From Actinophytocola sp963825445 (GTDB taxonomy: Bacteria; Actinomycetota; Actinomycetes; Mycobacteriales; Pseudonocardiaceae), in assembly GCA_963825445.1 (NCBI GenBank), contig CAWGTM010000018.1, forward strand, positions 21,643-85,642: DNA of 64,000 nt. Direction: 5' to 3'. Under the pieces are notes generated by a model. It worked only from the letters and a program-made list of their open reading frames with translations, was not told where the DNA came from and made no database searches. This document shows, piece by piece, positions 1 through 8,362 of this stretch. The position numbers and the translations under genes are program-made. The stretch's first letter is position 1. Each line of letters opens with the position of its first letter.

Positions 1-1556
1 AGCGCCCGCGACACGGTCCGCCTGCGCCGCTGCGCCGCCGTGGTCCCGGTGCCGGCCGGCGCGTTCGGCAGCACGGACGGAATGGTGTCGTAGCCCTCGA
101 GCCGCAACACCTCCTCCACCAGGTCCGCCGGCTCGGCCAGGTCGGGCCGCCAGGTGGGGGGCACGACCGTGATGGTGGGCGTGCCGTCGTCGCTGGACAC
201 GACCTCGACGGCGCAACCGATCTGGTTGAGCCGCCGCGCGGTCACGCCACGCTCGTAGCGCACGCCGGCCACCTTGTCGGGCAGGCTGATCGGCATGGAG
301 ATGGACGGCAGCGCCGTGACGCCGCCGACGTCGGTGCGGCCGGGCTGGATGCTGCCGTCGGCGTGGTCACGCAGCAGCCGGGCCGCGCGTTCCAGCGCGG
401 CGGGCGGCAGCGCCGGGTCGACGTGGCGCTCGAACCGCTTGGACGCCTCGGACGGCAGCTTGTGTCGCCGCACGGCGCGGGCGATCGATCCCGGGTGCCA
501 GATGGCCGCCTCGAGCAGGATGTCGTTGCTGTCGGACCGCACCTCGCTGCTGGCGCCGCCCATCACGCCGGCCAGCGAGATCGGGCCGGTGTCGTCGGCC
601 ACCACGATGTCGTCGGGGTCCAGCGTGCGTTCCACGTCGTCGAGCGTGGTGAGCTTCTCCCCCGCCCGCGCCCGCCGCACGACGATGCCGCCGCGGATCG
701 ACGGGGTGTCGAACGCGTGCATCGGCTGGCCGGTCTCGAGCATCACGTAGTTGGTGACGTCGACGGCCAGCGAGATGGACCGGACGCCGGCCAGCATCAG
801 CCGCCGCCGCACCCACCACGGGGCGGGCGCCGTGGGGTCGACACCGGTGATCCGGCGCGCCACGAACCGCGGGCAGCCCTCGGGATCCTCCACCGAGACG
901 GGGTAGGCGGCGCCCTCGGCGGTCGGCACGTCGATGGCCGCCGGGTCGCGGTAGGACAGGTCGAACGCGCAGGCCAGCTCGCGGGCCAGGCCCCGGATGG
1001 AGAACGCGTAGCCGCGGTCGGGCGTGATGGACAGCTCGATGATCGTGTCGTCGAGGCCGAGCAGCTCGACCGCGTCGTCACCCGCGCCGGCCTCGCCGCT
1101 GGGCAGCACGAGGATGCCGGCGTGCTCGTCGCCGAGGCCCAGTTCGCGCGCCGAGCAGATCATGCCGTCGCTGACCTTGCCGTAGGTCTGGCGCGCGGTG
1201 ATCGTGAAGTCGCCGGGCAGCACCGCACCGGGCAGCGCGACGACCACCAGGTCGCCCTCCGCGAAGTTGGTGGCGCCGCAGACGATGCCGCGCACCCGCG
1301 GTTCGGTGGCCGTGGCCTCGTCGTGGTCGTCGGCCTCCACGACCTCGACCATGCAGTACCGGATCGGCTTCTTGAACTCCGTGAGTTCCTCGATCTCGGC
1401 CACCCGGCCGACCACGACGGGACCGGTGACGGGGCCGAGCGGAGTGACGTCCTCGACCTCGATGCCGACCCGCACGAACGCGTCGGCGAGCTGTTCTGGT
1501 GTGAACCGCTCGTCCGTCTCGAGGTGCTCGGTGAGCCAGCTGACGGGAACCCGCAC
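1..1556 (-). CDS. pheT: Phenylalanine--tRNA ligase beta subunit, N-terminal 518 residues
   Basis: Beta subunit of the cytoplasmic (alphabeta)2 enzyme that charges tRNA-Phe. Reading back from a GTG at 1554-1556 the frame stays open to the window edge, so the C-terminal part is cut off (family length is about 800). The start (VRVPVSWLTEHL) is the family start and has a purine-rich site (GGAAAGGAAC) just upstream. The EMAPII-like tRNA-binding domain is visible (GKVSDGMICSARELGLGDEH). Next come the B3/B4-type region (DVTNYVMLETGQPMHAFD; GVMGG) and the B5 region ending in LVEEVLRLEGYDTIPS. It follows pheS by 36 bases on the same strand, as in most bacteria. The opposite strand is also open over much of this length, but only because of high GC. 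Confidence 0.96.
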   Translation of the reverse strand, partial: MRVPVSWLTEHLETDERFTPEQLADAFVRVGIEVEDVTPLGPVTGPVVVGRVAEIEELTEFKKPIRYCMVEVVEADDHDEATATEPRVRGIVCGATNFAEGDLVVVALPGAVLPGDFTITARQTYGKVSDGMICSARELGLGDEHAGILVLPSGEAGAGDDAVELLGLDDTIIELSITPDRGYAFSIRGLARELACAFDLSYRDPAAIDVPTAEGAAYPVSVEDPEGCPRFVARRITGVDPTAPAPWWVRRRLMLAGVRSISLAVDVTNYVMLETGQPMHAFDTPSIRGGIVVRRARAGEKLTTLDDVERTLDPDDIVVADDTGPISLAGVMGGASSEVRSDSNDILLEAAIWHPGSIARAVRRHKLPSEASKRFERHVDPALPPAALERAARLLRDHADGSIQPGRTDVGGVTALPSISMPISLPDKVAGVRYERGVTARRLNQIGCAVEVVSSDDGTPTITVVPPTWRPDLAEPADLVEEVLRLEGYDTIPSVLPNAPAGTGTTAAQRRRRTVSRA

Positions 1557-1592
1557 GGTGTTCCTTTCCGGGTAACGGGTGAAACTTACAGA

Positions 1593-2661
1593 TCAGGCTT
1601 CGGTACCGAACGGCGCGGTGAACCGCACGTCGCCCTCGACCATGTCGCGCATGTCGGGGATGCCGTTGCGGAACTGCAGCGTGCGCTCGATGCCCATGCC
1701 GAACGCGAAACCCGAGTAGACGTCGGGATCGATCCCGCAGGCGCGCAGCACGTTCGGGTTCACCATGCCGCAGCCGCCCCACTCGACCCAGCCGGCGCCG
1801 CCCTTCTTCTCCGGGAACCACACGTCGGGCTCGGCGGACGGCTCGGTGAACGGGAAGTAGCGACGGGCGCAGCCGGATCTTCGACGTGTCGCCGAACATG
1901 GCCTTGGCGAACGCGTCGAGCGTGCCCTTCAGGTGGGCCATGGTGAGGCCCTTGTCGATGGCGAGGCCCTCGACCTGGTGGAAGACCGGGGTGTGGGTGG
2001 TGTCCAGCTCGTCGGTGCGGAACACCCGGCCGGGGCACACCACGTACACGGGCAGGTCACGCTCGAGCAGCGCGCGGATCTGCACCGGTGAGGTGTGGGT
2101 GCGCATGACGAGCCCGGAGTCGGCGGGCGCCACGTAGAACGTGTCCTGCATGGTGCGCGCCGCGTGGTCCTTCTTGAAGTTCAGCGCGTCGAAGTTGAAC
2201 CACTCGGTCTCGATCTCGGGACCGTCGGCGATCTCGTAGCCCATGCCGACGAACACGTCGGCGATGCGCTCGGAGATGGTGGTGATAGGGTGGCGCGCGC
2301 CGCGGGGGAACCGGTTCCACGGCAGCGTGACGTCAACGCCCTCGTCGCGCAGCATGGCCGTGTCGCGCTCGGCCTCGAGCTCCACTTTGCGCTCGTCGAA
2401 CGCCTCGCGGACGATCTTCTGCGCCTCGTTGACCCGCTTGCCGGCGTCGGACCGGGCCTTGGGTGGCAGCGCGCCGATCTCGCGACGGGCGACCATGAGT
2501 GGTGCCTTGTCCCCGAGGTGGGCCGGCCTGGTCGCGGTGAGCGCGGCGAGGTCGGTCGCGGCCGCGAACTCCTTCCGCGCCTGCTCCACGGCAGCCTGCA
2601 GCGTCTCGGGCGCTAGGGCCTCGACCTGCTTCGGATCGTAGGAGTCATTGGCTGCGGACAT
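1593..2661 (-). CDS. pheS: Phenylalanine--tRNA ligase alpha subunit, one frameshift
   Basis: Catalytic alpha subunit. The start is ATG at 2659-2661 (MSAANDSYDPKQVEAL). An N-terminal helical arm (about 1-100) is followed by the class II core: motif 1 region HPITTISERIADVF, motif 2 PGRVFRTDELDTTHTP FHQVEG, and motif 3 region GFAFGMGIERTLQFRNGI near the end. The frame breaks near 1858-1865, just after KIRLRPS. Removing one base there restores YFPFTEPSAEPDVW and the C-terminus FTAPFGTEA, for 355 residues, the normal family length. The gene is essential and every other residue is conserved, so I read this as a sequencing error. It is upstream of pheT in the same operon. Confidence 0.95.
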
Positions 2662-2788
2662 GGTGAGTGGACAGCTCCCGGGGATGGTGGCCAGGCTGGG
2701 CACTCGCGCAGCCGCCGACTGTGCGAGCACAGCAGATCCTAGGTGATCCCGCGATTCGACCTACACGCAGTTTCCCCAAGCCGGGAAT

Positions 2789-3100
2789 TCAGTTGCGGAT
2801 GGCCAGGTAGGCGCTGGCCATCGGTAACGCGGCGAACACCGCGGCCGTGCCCGCGAACAGCGCCGTCCCCTGGGCTTCGTCGACCTCCAGGAACGCGTAG
2901 GCCAGGTAGGCGAGACACACGGCGACCTGCACGGCGGCTCCGGCCACCAGGGTCTTCTGGCCGCGCCACATCGCCAGCCGGTAGGCACCGACCAGGAGCA
3001 GCACGGCCCCGGTGACCTGGGCGATCAGCACGAGCCAGCCGAGCATGCTGCGCAGCTCGGGCGCCCCGAGCGCCAGCACCACGACCACACTCGTCGACAT
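2789..3100 (-). CDS. Small membrane protein, unknown function
   Basis: I do not recognise the family. The frame gives 103 residues with three or four hydrophobic segments (SVVVVLALGAPEL, LGWLVLIAQVTGAVLLL, VAVCLAYLAYAFLEV, FAALPMASAYLAI), so it is probably an inner-membrane protein. A better start may lie upstream. An ATG at 3172-3174 has a GGAGG eight bases before it and reads MTVFDQPIFHPVAVALAVLAG, a likely first membrane segment, but it is in another frame that meets this one near 3100. One indel would join them into about 128 residues. It sits between the rRNA methylase and pheS on the same strand. Confidence 0.55.
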   Translation of the reverse strand: MSTSVVVVLALGAPELRSMLGWLVLIAQVTGAVLLLVGAYRLAMWRGQKTLVAGAAVQVAVCLAYLAYAFLEVDEAQGTALFAGTAAVFAALPMASAYLAIRN

Positions 3101-3299
3101 GCGTCATCCCGACCGGCCAGCACGGCCAGCGCGACGGCCACCGGGTGAAAGATGGGTTGGTCGAACACAGTCATGGCCGACACCTCCATGAGGAAGGTCG
3201 CCGCGTCCGTCCGTACAGCCGGCGCATGATGACCGTTCGCGTCGCGCATGATGACCAGTGCCGGGGGTCGGCTGCCGGAGTGACCACCGTGCTCGGCCA

Positions 3300-3545
3300 G
3301 GGTGGTCATCGTTCCCCGGGGGCAGCGGTCACCATGGCCCGGTCATCGCGATCGGAACGGTCACCACGCGCCGACCGCAACGGCCACCACGCGGGACCGC
3401 GATGGTCACCATGCCGACGAGCAGCAGACATCATGCACCACCGGAGCGGTCATCATGCACCACCGGAGCGGTCATCATGCGCAACTGGCGGTCGGTCACC
3501 ATGCACCACCGGAGCGGTCATCATGCGCGACCTGGAGTGGTCATT
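3300..3545. repeat. Degenerate tandem array with GGTCATCATGC core
   Basis: The clearest units are 22-24 bases long, starting at 3430, 3452, 3474, 3498 and 3520, each of the form CATCATGCACCACCGGAGCG plus GT with variation. Looser units (GGTCACCATG, GGTCATCGCG) run back to about 3300, and inverted copies (GCATGATGACC) lie at 3223-3260. The region between the membrane protein and the rRNA methylase has no convincing gene; the open frames across it are repeat translations (SGHHA). A second copy of the family lies at 40686-40763. Confidence 0.8.
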
Positions 3546-3617
3546 GTGGCCGGCTGAGAGGTCGGTGGTGCGGGGCGAGGTGTGTCACTCGTCCGGGGGC
3601 CAGAGCGGTGCGGAGGG

Positions 3618-4418
3618 TTAGCGCTGTTGCCAGGCTGTGGCGTACAGGCAGATGGTGGCGGCCGTGGCCAGGTTGAGGCTCTCGGCCTGGCCGTAGATCG
3701 GGACCCGTAGGGCCGCGTCGGCGGCGGCTGTCACCTCGGGTGGGAGGCCGTGGGCCTCGCTGCCGAAGAGCCACGCCGTCGGGGTGGCCAACGAGGCTCG
3801 TGAGGAGTCCAGGTCGGCGTCGGCGTGGCCGGTGGCCGCCACCAGACGCAGGCCGACAGAACGGCAGGCGGTCAGAGCCGAGTCGACCTCAGCGCGGGCG
3901 ATCGGCACGTGGAACAGGCTGCCGGTGGAGGCGCGGACGCACTTGCCGTTGTGGGGGTCCACCGCCGGGCCGGCGAGGATCACGGCGTCGGCGCCCGCGG
4001 CGTCGGCCACGCGGATCACCGTGCCGGCGTTGCCCGGGTCGGAGACGCCGACCAGGACCGCCACCAGGCGCGGAGTGCCGGTCAACGCCGTCGACAGCGG
4101 CACGTCCACCAGTGAGCACACGGCCACGATGCCCTGCGGGGTCACGGTCTCCGTGAGGCCGGCCATCGCGCGATCGGTCACCACTGACACGGGAACACCT
4201 CGAGCACCGGCCAGGTCGACCAGGTCGCGGGCCCGCACGTCCGACGTCACGAAGATCTCGTGGACGGTCCCGTCCCAGGCCAGCGCCTCACGAACGGCCT
4301 GAGCGCCCTCCACCAGAAAACGCCCGGCGCGAGAGCGGCCGGCGCGACGCAGAAGGGCCCGCGCAGCAGCGACCCGGGGCGTCCGTTCGGTGAACGGCTC
4401 TGCCCCGGGTCGCGTCAC
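3618..4418 (-). CDS. SpoU/TrmH-family RNA 2'-O-methyltransferase
   Basis: S-adenosylmethionine-dependent ribose methylase of the SPOUT (trefoil knot) class, probably acting on 23S rRNA or tRNA. The 266 residues contain an N-terminal substrate-binding domain (RFLVEGAQAVREAL, about 35-110). The catalytic domain has motif 1 SDPGNAGTVIRVADAAGAD, motif 2 AWLFGSEAHGLPPE and motif 3 RVPIYGQAESLNLATAATI, the SAM-binding knot. It directly follows rplT, eight bases after its stop. The order infC-rpmI-rplT-methylase-pheS-pheT is standard in actinobacteria. The exact target nucleotide cannot be told from sequence. Confidence 0.92.
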   Translation of the reverse strand: MTRPGAEPFTERTPRVAAARALLRRAGRSRAGRFLVEGAQAVREALAWDGTVHEIFVTSDVRARDLVDLAGARGVPVSVVTDRAMAGLTETVTPQGIVAVCSLVDVPLSTALTGTPRLVAVLVGVSDPGNAGTVIRVADAAGADAVILAGPAVDPHNGKCVRASTGSLFHVPIARAEVDSALTACRSVGLRLVAATGHADADLDSSRASLATPTAWLFGSEAHGLPPEVTAAADAALRVPIYGQAESLNLATAATICLYATAWQQR

Positions 4419-4426
4419 CTGGCTGT

Positions 4427-4801
4427 TCAGGAAGCCTTGCCCTGGACACCGGCGTACTCACGAGCCACCTCGACCAGCGCGGCGAAGGCGCCCGGGTCGT
4501 TGACGGCGAGCTCGGCGAGGATCTTGCGGTCAACCTCGACACCGGCGCCCTTGAGGCCCTGGATGAAGCGGTTGTAGGTCAGGCCGTTCTGGCGAGCCGC
4601 GGCGTTGATACGGGTGATCCACAGCTGGCGGAAGTCACCCTTGCGGGCACGACGGTCCCGGTAGGCGTAGTTCAGCGAGTGGAGCATCTGCTCCTTCGCC
4701 TTGCGGTACAGCCGCGAGCGCTGGCCGCGGTAACCGCTGGCCAGCTCGAGGGTTGTGCGGCGCTTCTTGTGGGCGTTCACTGCCCGCTTGACGCGTGCCA
4801 C
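4427..4801 (-). CDS. rplT: 50S ribosomal protein L20
   Basis: The 124 residues match the whole length of L20: the basic N-terminal extension (VKRAVNAHKKRRTTLELASGY) and the globular domain (YRDRRARKGDFRQLWITRINAAARQNGLTYNRFI). L20 binds 23S rRNA early in large-subunit assembly and in many bacteria also represses its own operon. It lies 67 bases downstream of rpmI on the same strand and is followed by the RNA methylase. Confidence 0.98.
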   Translation of the reverse strand: MARVKRAVNAHKKRRTTLELASGYRGQRSRLYRKAKEQMLHSLNYAYRDRRARKGDFRQLWITRINAAARQNGLTYNRFIQGLKGAGVEVDRKILAELAVNDPGAFAALVEVAREYAGVQGKAS

Positions 4802-4868
4802 GGTTCAGTCCTGTCGATCTCGAGGGCGACGCTGGCGCGCTGCCCGGTTGGTCAGGGGTCGATGCCGG

Positions 4869-5063
4869 TCAGCGACCGAGCAGCTTCTTCACGCGCTTGA
4901 CGTCGGCCTTCGCCAACTCGGTGGTGCCGGACAGCCGGCGGGTCACCTTGCTCGGCTTCTTCTCCAGCTTGTGGCGGAGGCCGGTCATCTGGCGGCGCAG
5001 CTTCCCCTTGCCGGTGACCCGAACGCGCTTCGAGGTGCCGGAGTGGGTCTTCATCTTGGGCAT
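4869..5063 (-). CDS. rpmI: 50S ribosomal protein L35
   Basis: The 64 residues match the family from end to end: MPKMKTHSGTSKRVRVTGKG at the start, basic middle (RHKLEKKPSKVTRRL), and VKKLLGR at the end. It lies between infC and rplT in the usual infC-rpmI-rplT operon. Confidence 0.98.
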   Translation of the reverse strand: MPKMKTHSGTSKRVRVTGKGKLRRQMTGLRHKLEKKPSKVTRRLSGTTELAKADVKRVKKLLGR

Positions 5064-5106
5064 CGTCGTTTCCTCAATACGGTCGTACTGCTGCCGGGAG
5101 TCATCG

Positions 5107-5130
5107 CCCCGCGCCGTTTCCGACGCGGGG
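5107..5130 (-). other. Short hairpin between infC and rpmI
   Basis: Seven-base-pair GC stem (CCCCGCG / CGCGGGG) with a ten-base loop in the 83-base spacer between infC and rpmI. It could be a weak attenuator or processing site in the operon transcript. There is no T-run, so I do not call it a terminator. Confidence 0.35.
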
Positions 5131-5146
5131 ACTGCACCCGGTCCGG

Positions 5147-5707
5147 TCAGTTCGTGTCTGTGTCGCTGCCCGCAGTCGCCTTGGGGCGGGTCTTCTGGGT
5201 CTTGTGGGGCGCCAACACCATGATCATGTTTCGGCCGTCCTGCTTGGGCGTGGCCTCGACGAAGCCGAGTTCGGCCACGTCGTCAGCCAGCCGCTGCAGC
5301 AGCCGGAAGCCAAGTTCGGGGCGGGACTGCTCACGACCCCTGAACATGATCGTCACCTTGACCTTGTTCCCATGCTCGAGGAACCGCATGACGTGGCCCC
5401 TCTTGGTCTCGTAGTCGTGGGTGTCGATCTTCGGGCGGAGCTTCTGCTCCTTGATCACGGTGAGCTGCTGGTTGCGGCGCGACTCACGAGCCTTCTGGGC
5501 GCTCTCGTACTTGAACTTGCCGAAGTCCATGAGCTTGCAGACGGGCGGTCGTGCCTGCGGGGCAACCTCCACGAGGTCCAGGTCCGCCTCCTGAGCAAGT
5601 CGCAGTGCGTCTTCGATGCGCACTATCCCGACCTGCTCGCCGTTCGGTCCGACCAGGCGGACTTCCGGAACTCGGATGCGGTCATTGATACGTGTCTCGG
5701 AGCTGAT
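5147..5707 (-). CDS. infC: Translation initiation factor IF-3, probable ATC start
   Basis: IF-3 keeps the 30S subunit free and checks the start codon. The conserved protein begins ISSETRINDRIRVPEVRLVG; the N-domain runs to about residue 75, a lysine-rich linker follows, and the C-domain ends EATPKQDGRNMIMVLAPHK. I place the start at the ATC at 5705-5707. A perfect AGGAGG at 5712-5717 sits four bases before it, and residues upstream of it are not conserved in the family. A GTG at 5759-5761 would add 18 residues (DRGTSRARLATPARGGP), with the AGGAGG then inside the gene. Rare start codons are a known feature of infC and serve autoregulation in E. coli. The 242 bases between it and the next gene presumably hold the operon promoter and leader. 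Confidence 0.9.
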   Translation of the reverse strand: MSSETRINDRIRVPEVRLVGPNGEQVGIVRIEDALRLAQEADLDLVEVAPQARPPVCKLMDFGKFKYESAQKARESRRNQQLTVIKEQKLRPKIDTHDYETKRGHVMRFLEHGNKVKVTIMFRGREQSRPELGFRLLQRLADDVAELGFVEATPKQDGRNMIMVLAPHKTQKTRPKATAGSDTDTN

Positions 5708-6003
5708 GGGGCCTCCTCGGGCCGGTGTAGCGAGCCGTGCTCGGCTCGTCCCTCTATCCACGCGACCGCGCGTGGTGGCCCCTTACACAGCGTCGGACCC
5801 CGTCGCCATGGTGGCAACGGGGCCCGCTACCGACCGATCCTCGACGCAAGCGTCGAGTGCACCGCGACCACCACCTGAAACGCCGGTGACGGCCGCGGCG
5901 ACCGGAACCCGGACACTGAGTGACACGGGTGGGAGCGGGGCTCCACTTTGCCGCCCCGCGGACGGGGCTGGTCGCCCGAACAGCATATCAGGCCACGCTG
6001 GGG

Positions 6004-6686
6004 TCAGGAGGTCGCCCACTGATAACGCAGTTCAGGACGCCCGACCTGGCCGTACACAGGCTGCCGAACGGCCAGCCCGTTGTCGGCCAGGTACTCGAGG
6101 TAGCGCCGCGCGGTCACCCTGGACATGCCGAGCGAGTCGGCCGCCGCGCCGGCCGACAGCCCGTCGTCCGCCTCGCGCAGGACGGTGACCACGGCGTCCA
6201 GCGTCGGTGCGCTCATCCCCTTCGGCAGCGTGGTGCCGTCGGTGCCACGCAGCGTGGCGAACAGCTGGTCCACCTCACTCTGCCCGGTCACCTCAGTACC
6301 GCCAGACGCCGTGACATCGCGGCGGAACCGGGCGTAGCGCTCGAGCTTGTCGCGCAGGCCGGCGAACGTGAACGGCTTGAGCACGTACTGCACCACGCCG
6401 AGCGACACGGCGGCGCGCACGAGCGGAGGTCCCTCGCCGAGGTCACCATGATCACGTCGACCAGGTGCCCGGCCGCCCGCAGCGACCGGCAGAGGTCGAG
6501 CCCGTTGCCGTCCGGGAGGTACTGGTCGAGCAGCAGGACGTCGACCGCATGCCGGCCGAGCGCGCGCTGCGCCTCCCCCGCCGAGTGCACCACGCCCGCC
6601 ACCGCGAACCCCGGCACGCGCTCGACGTACAGCCGGTGCGCGTCGGCCGCCACCCGGTCGTCCTCGACCACCAGCACGGTGATCAC
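6004..6686 (-). CDS. Response regulator, CitB/DcuR type, one frameshift
   Basis: Cytoplasmic transcription regulator of a two-component pair. The start is GTG at 6684-6686, overlapping the kinase stop. The receiver domain (1-120) shows the acidic pocket VVEDD, phosphoacceptor Asp in LLLDQYLPDGNGLD, Thr/Ser in IMVTSARD, and Lys in YVLKPF. The C-terminal half is the CitB-type winged helix (GLSAGAAADSLGMSRVTARR, then QVGRPELRYQW). The frame breaks near 6428-6434: a CC where CCC is needed to give ARDLPLVRAAVSLGVVQYV. With one base added it is 227 residues, normal for the family. Its partner is the kinase just upstream and its likely target the divergent dctA-like gene. Confidence 0.88.
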
Positions 6687-8249
6687 GACGCGGCCCCGGC
6701 GGCAGCCGCACGGTGAACACCGCGCCGCGCTCGCCGCGGTCGACCTCGATGGTGCCGCCGCCCCGGCGGACCGCCTGGCGGACGAGCGCGAGCCCGAGGC
6801 CTCGGCCGGGCGCCTTGGTGGACCAGCCGCGTTCGAAGGCGACCTCGCCCGCCGCCAGTCCCCGGCCGGTGTCCTCGACCCGCAGTTCAGTTCGCCGCCG
6901 GTGGCGCGGGCGGTGACGAACACCTTCGGCGCCTCGCCGCCCTCGATCGCCGCGTCCAGCGCGTTGTCGATGAGGTTGCCGAGGACGGTGACCACGTCCC
7001 GCGGGGCGAGTGCGCCGCGCAGGACCGCGTCGTCGATCTCCGTGTCGTCGGTGATCACGAGTTCGGCGCCGCGTTCGTTGGCCTCGGCCGCCTTGCCGAG
7101 CAGCAGGGCGGCGAGCACCGGTTCGGACACCGCGCTCACCACCCGGTCGGTGAGTCGTTGGGCGAGTTCCAGTTCGGCCGTGGCGAACTCGACGGCCTCG
7201 TCGGCACGGCCGAGTTCCACGAGCGAGACGACCGTGTGCAGCCGGTTGGCCGCCTCGTGGGCCTGGGAGCGCAGCGATTCGGCGAACCCGCGCACCGAGT
7301 CCAGTTCACCGGTCAGTGCCTGCAGGTCGGTGTGGTCGCGCAGCGTGACGACCGTGCCGCGCACCCGGTCGCCCGCCCGCACCGGCGCGCTGTCGACGAC
7401 GAGCACGCGTTTTTCGGTCAGGTGGATCTCGTCGCGTCGTTCGGCGCCGTCGACCAGGTCGATCGGCAGGCCCAGTTCGGCGAGTGGACGGCCGGCCACT
7501 TCACCGGACAGGTCGAGCAGCTCCCGCGCGCCGTCGTTGCACAGCGTCACCCGCCCGTCCTGGTCGAGCAGCAGCAGCCCTTCGCGGACGGTGTGCAGGA
7601 CGGCCTCGTGGTAGTCGATCCGGCGGCTCAGCTCGGCGGGGCCGAGGCCGTGGGTCTGGCGGTCGAGGCGCCTGCTGACCAGGTAGGCGCCGGCCGTGCC
7701 GACGGCGAGCGTGGCCAGGGCGACGATCACGAGCGGCACCAGCCGGTCACGCACCTGGCCGGCGATGGCGTCGAGGGTGACGCCGACGCTCACCAGCGCC
7801 ACCACGTCGGTGCCCGCGAACACCGGGACCACGGCACGCACCGACGGGCCGAGCGTGCCGGTGTAGGTCTCGGTGAACGTCTCCCCCGCCACCGCCTCGG
7901 CCGTGTGCCCGAGGAACCGCTCCCCGATGAGGTCGGGGTTCGGGTGGGTGAACCGGACGCCGGTCGGGTCCATGATCGTGACGAAGTCGACGCCCGTGTC
8001 GTCGCGGACCCGCTCGGCGTAGGGCTGCAGCGCGACACTCGGGTCGGGGGCGCGCACGGCGGCCGCGACGACCGGCGCGTCGGCGATGGTGAGCGCGATC
8101 GACACGACCTCGTCCTCGTTGGCCCGCTCGGTGCTGTCGGCGACGTCGAGGTAGACGAGCACGGCGCCGGCGGCCACCAGCAGGCCGACGATGATCACCT
8201 GGAGGACCAGGAGCTGGCGCGCGAGGCTCCAACCGTGCCGTGCTGTCAT
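6683..8249 (-). CDS. CitA/DcuS-type sensor histidine kinase, two frameshifts
   Basis: Membrane sensor for a dicarboxylate or related carboxylate. In order: a membrane helix (VLQVIIVGLLVAAGAVLVYL, about 10-32), an extracytoplasmic PAS-like sensor with the family motif FVTIMDPTGVRFTHPNPDLIG, a second helix (about 165-185), a cytoplasmic PAS domain (EGLLLLDQDGRVTLCNDGA), the phospho-His region (QAHEAANRLHTVVSLVELG), and an ATPase domain (NLIDNALDAA; GRGLGLALV). A five-base tandem duplication near 6880-6893 (GAACTGAACTG) and a missing G in a run near 6694 break the frame. Correcting both gives exactly 521 codons with a stop overlapping the regulator's GTG start. Confidence 0.87.
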
Positions 8250-8362
8250 CCGGGCGTCCCATGTACGTAATGAACACAATGGTGACCCAGGTCATAGGCC
8301 TCCACACAATCTGACCACATTGCCGCAGCCGCCACCGACGGCGGCCCCGCGAGGAGGTCACG

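Noticed and set aside
363..1946. A 527-codon plus-strand frame across pheT/pheS
   Set aside because: Composition is Arg/Gly/His/Asp-rich with no recognisable domain; it is the mirror of pheT and pheS in high-GC DNA.
3430..3545. Possible CRISPR array
   Set aside because: Units are 22-24 bases with no unique spacers of constant length, imperfect repeats and no cas genes nearby.
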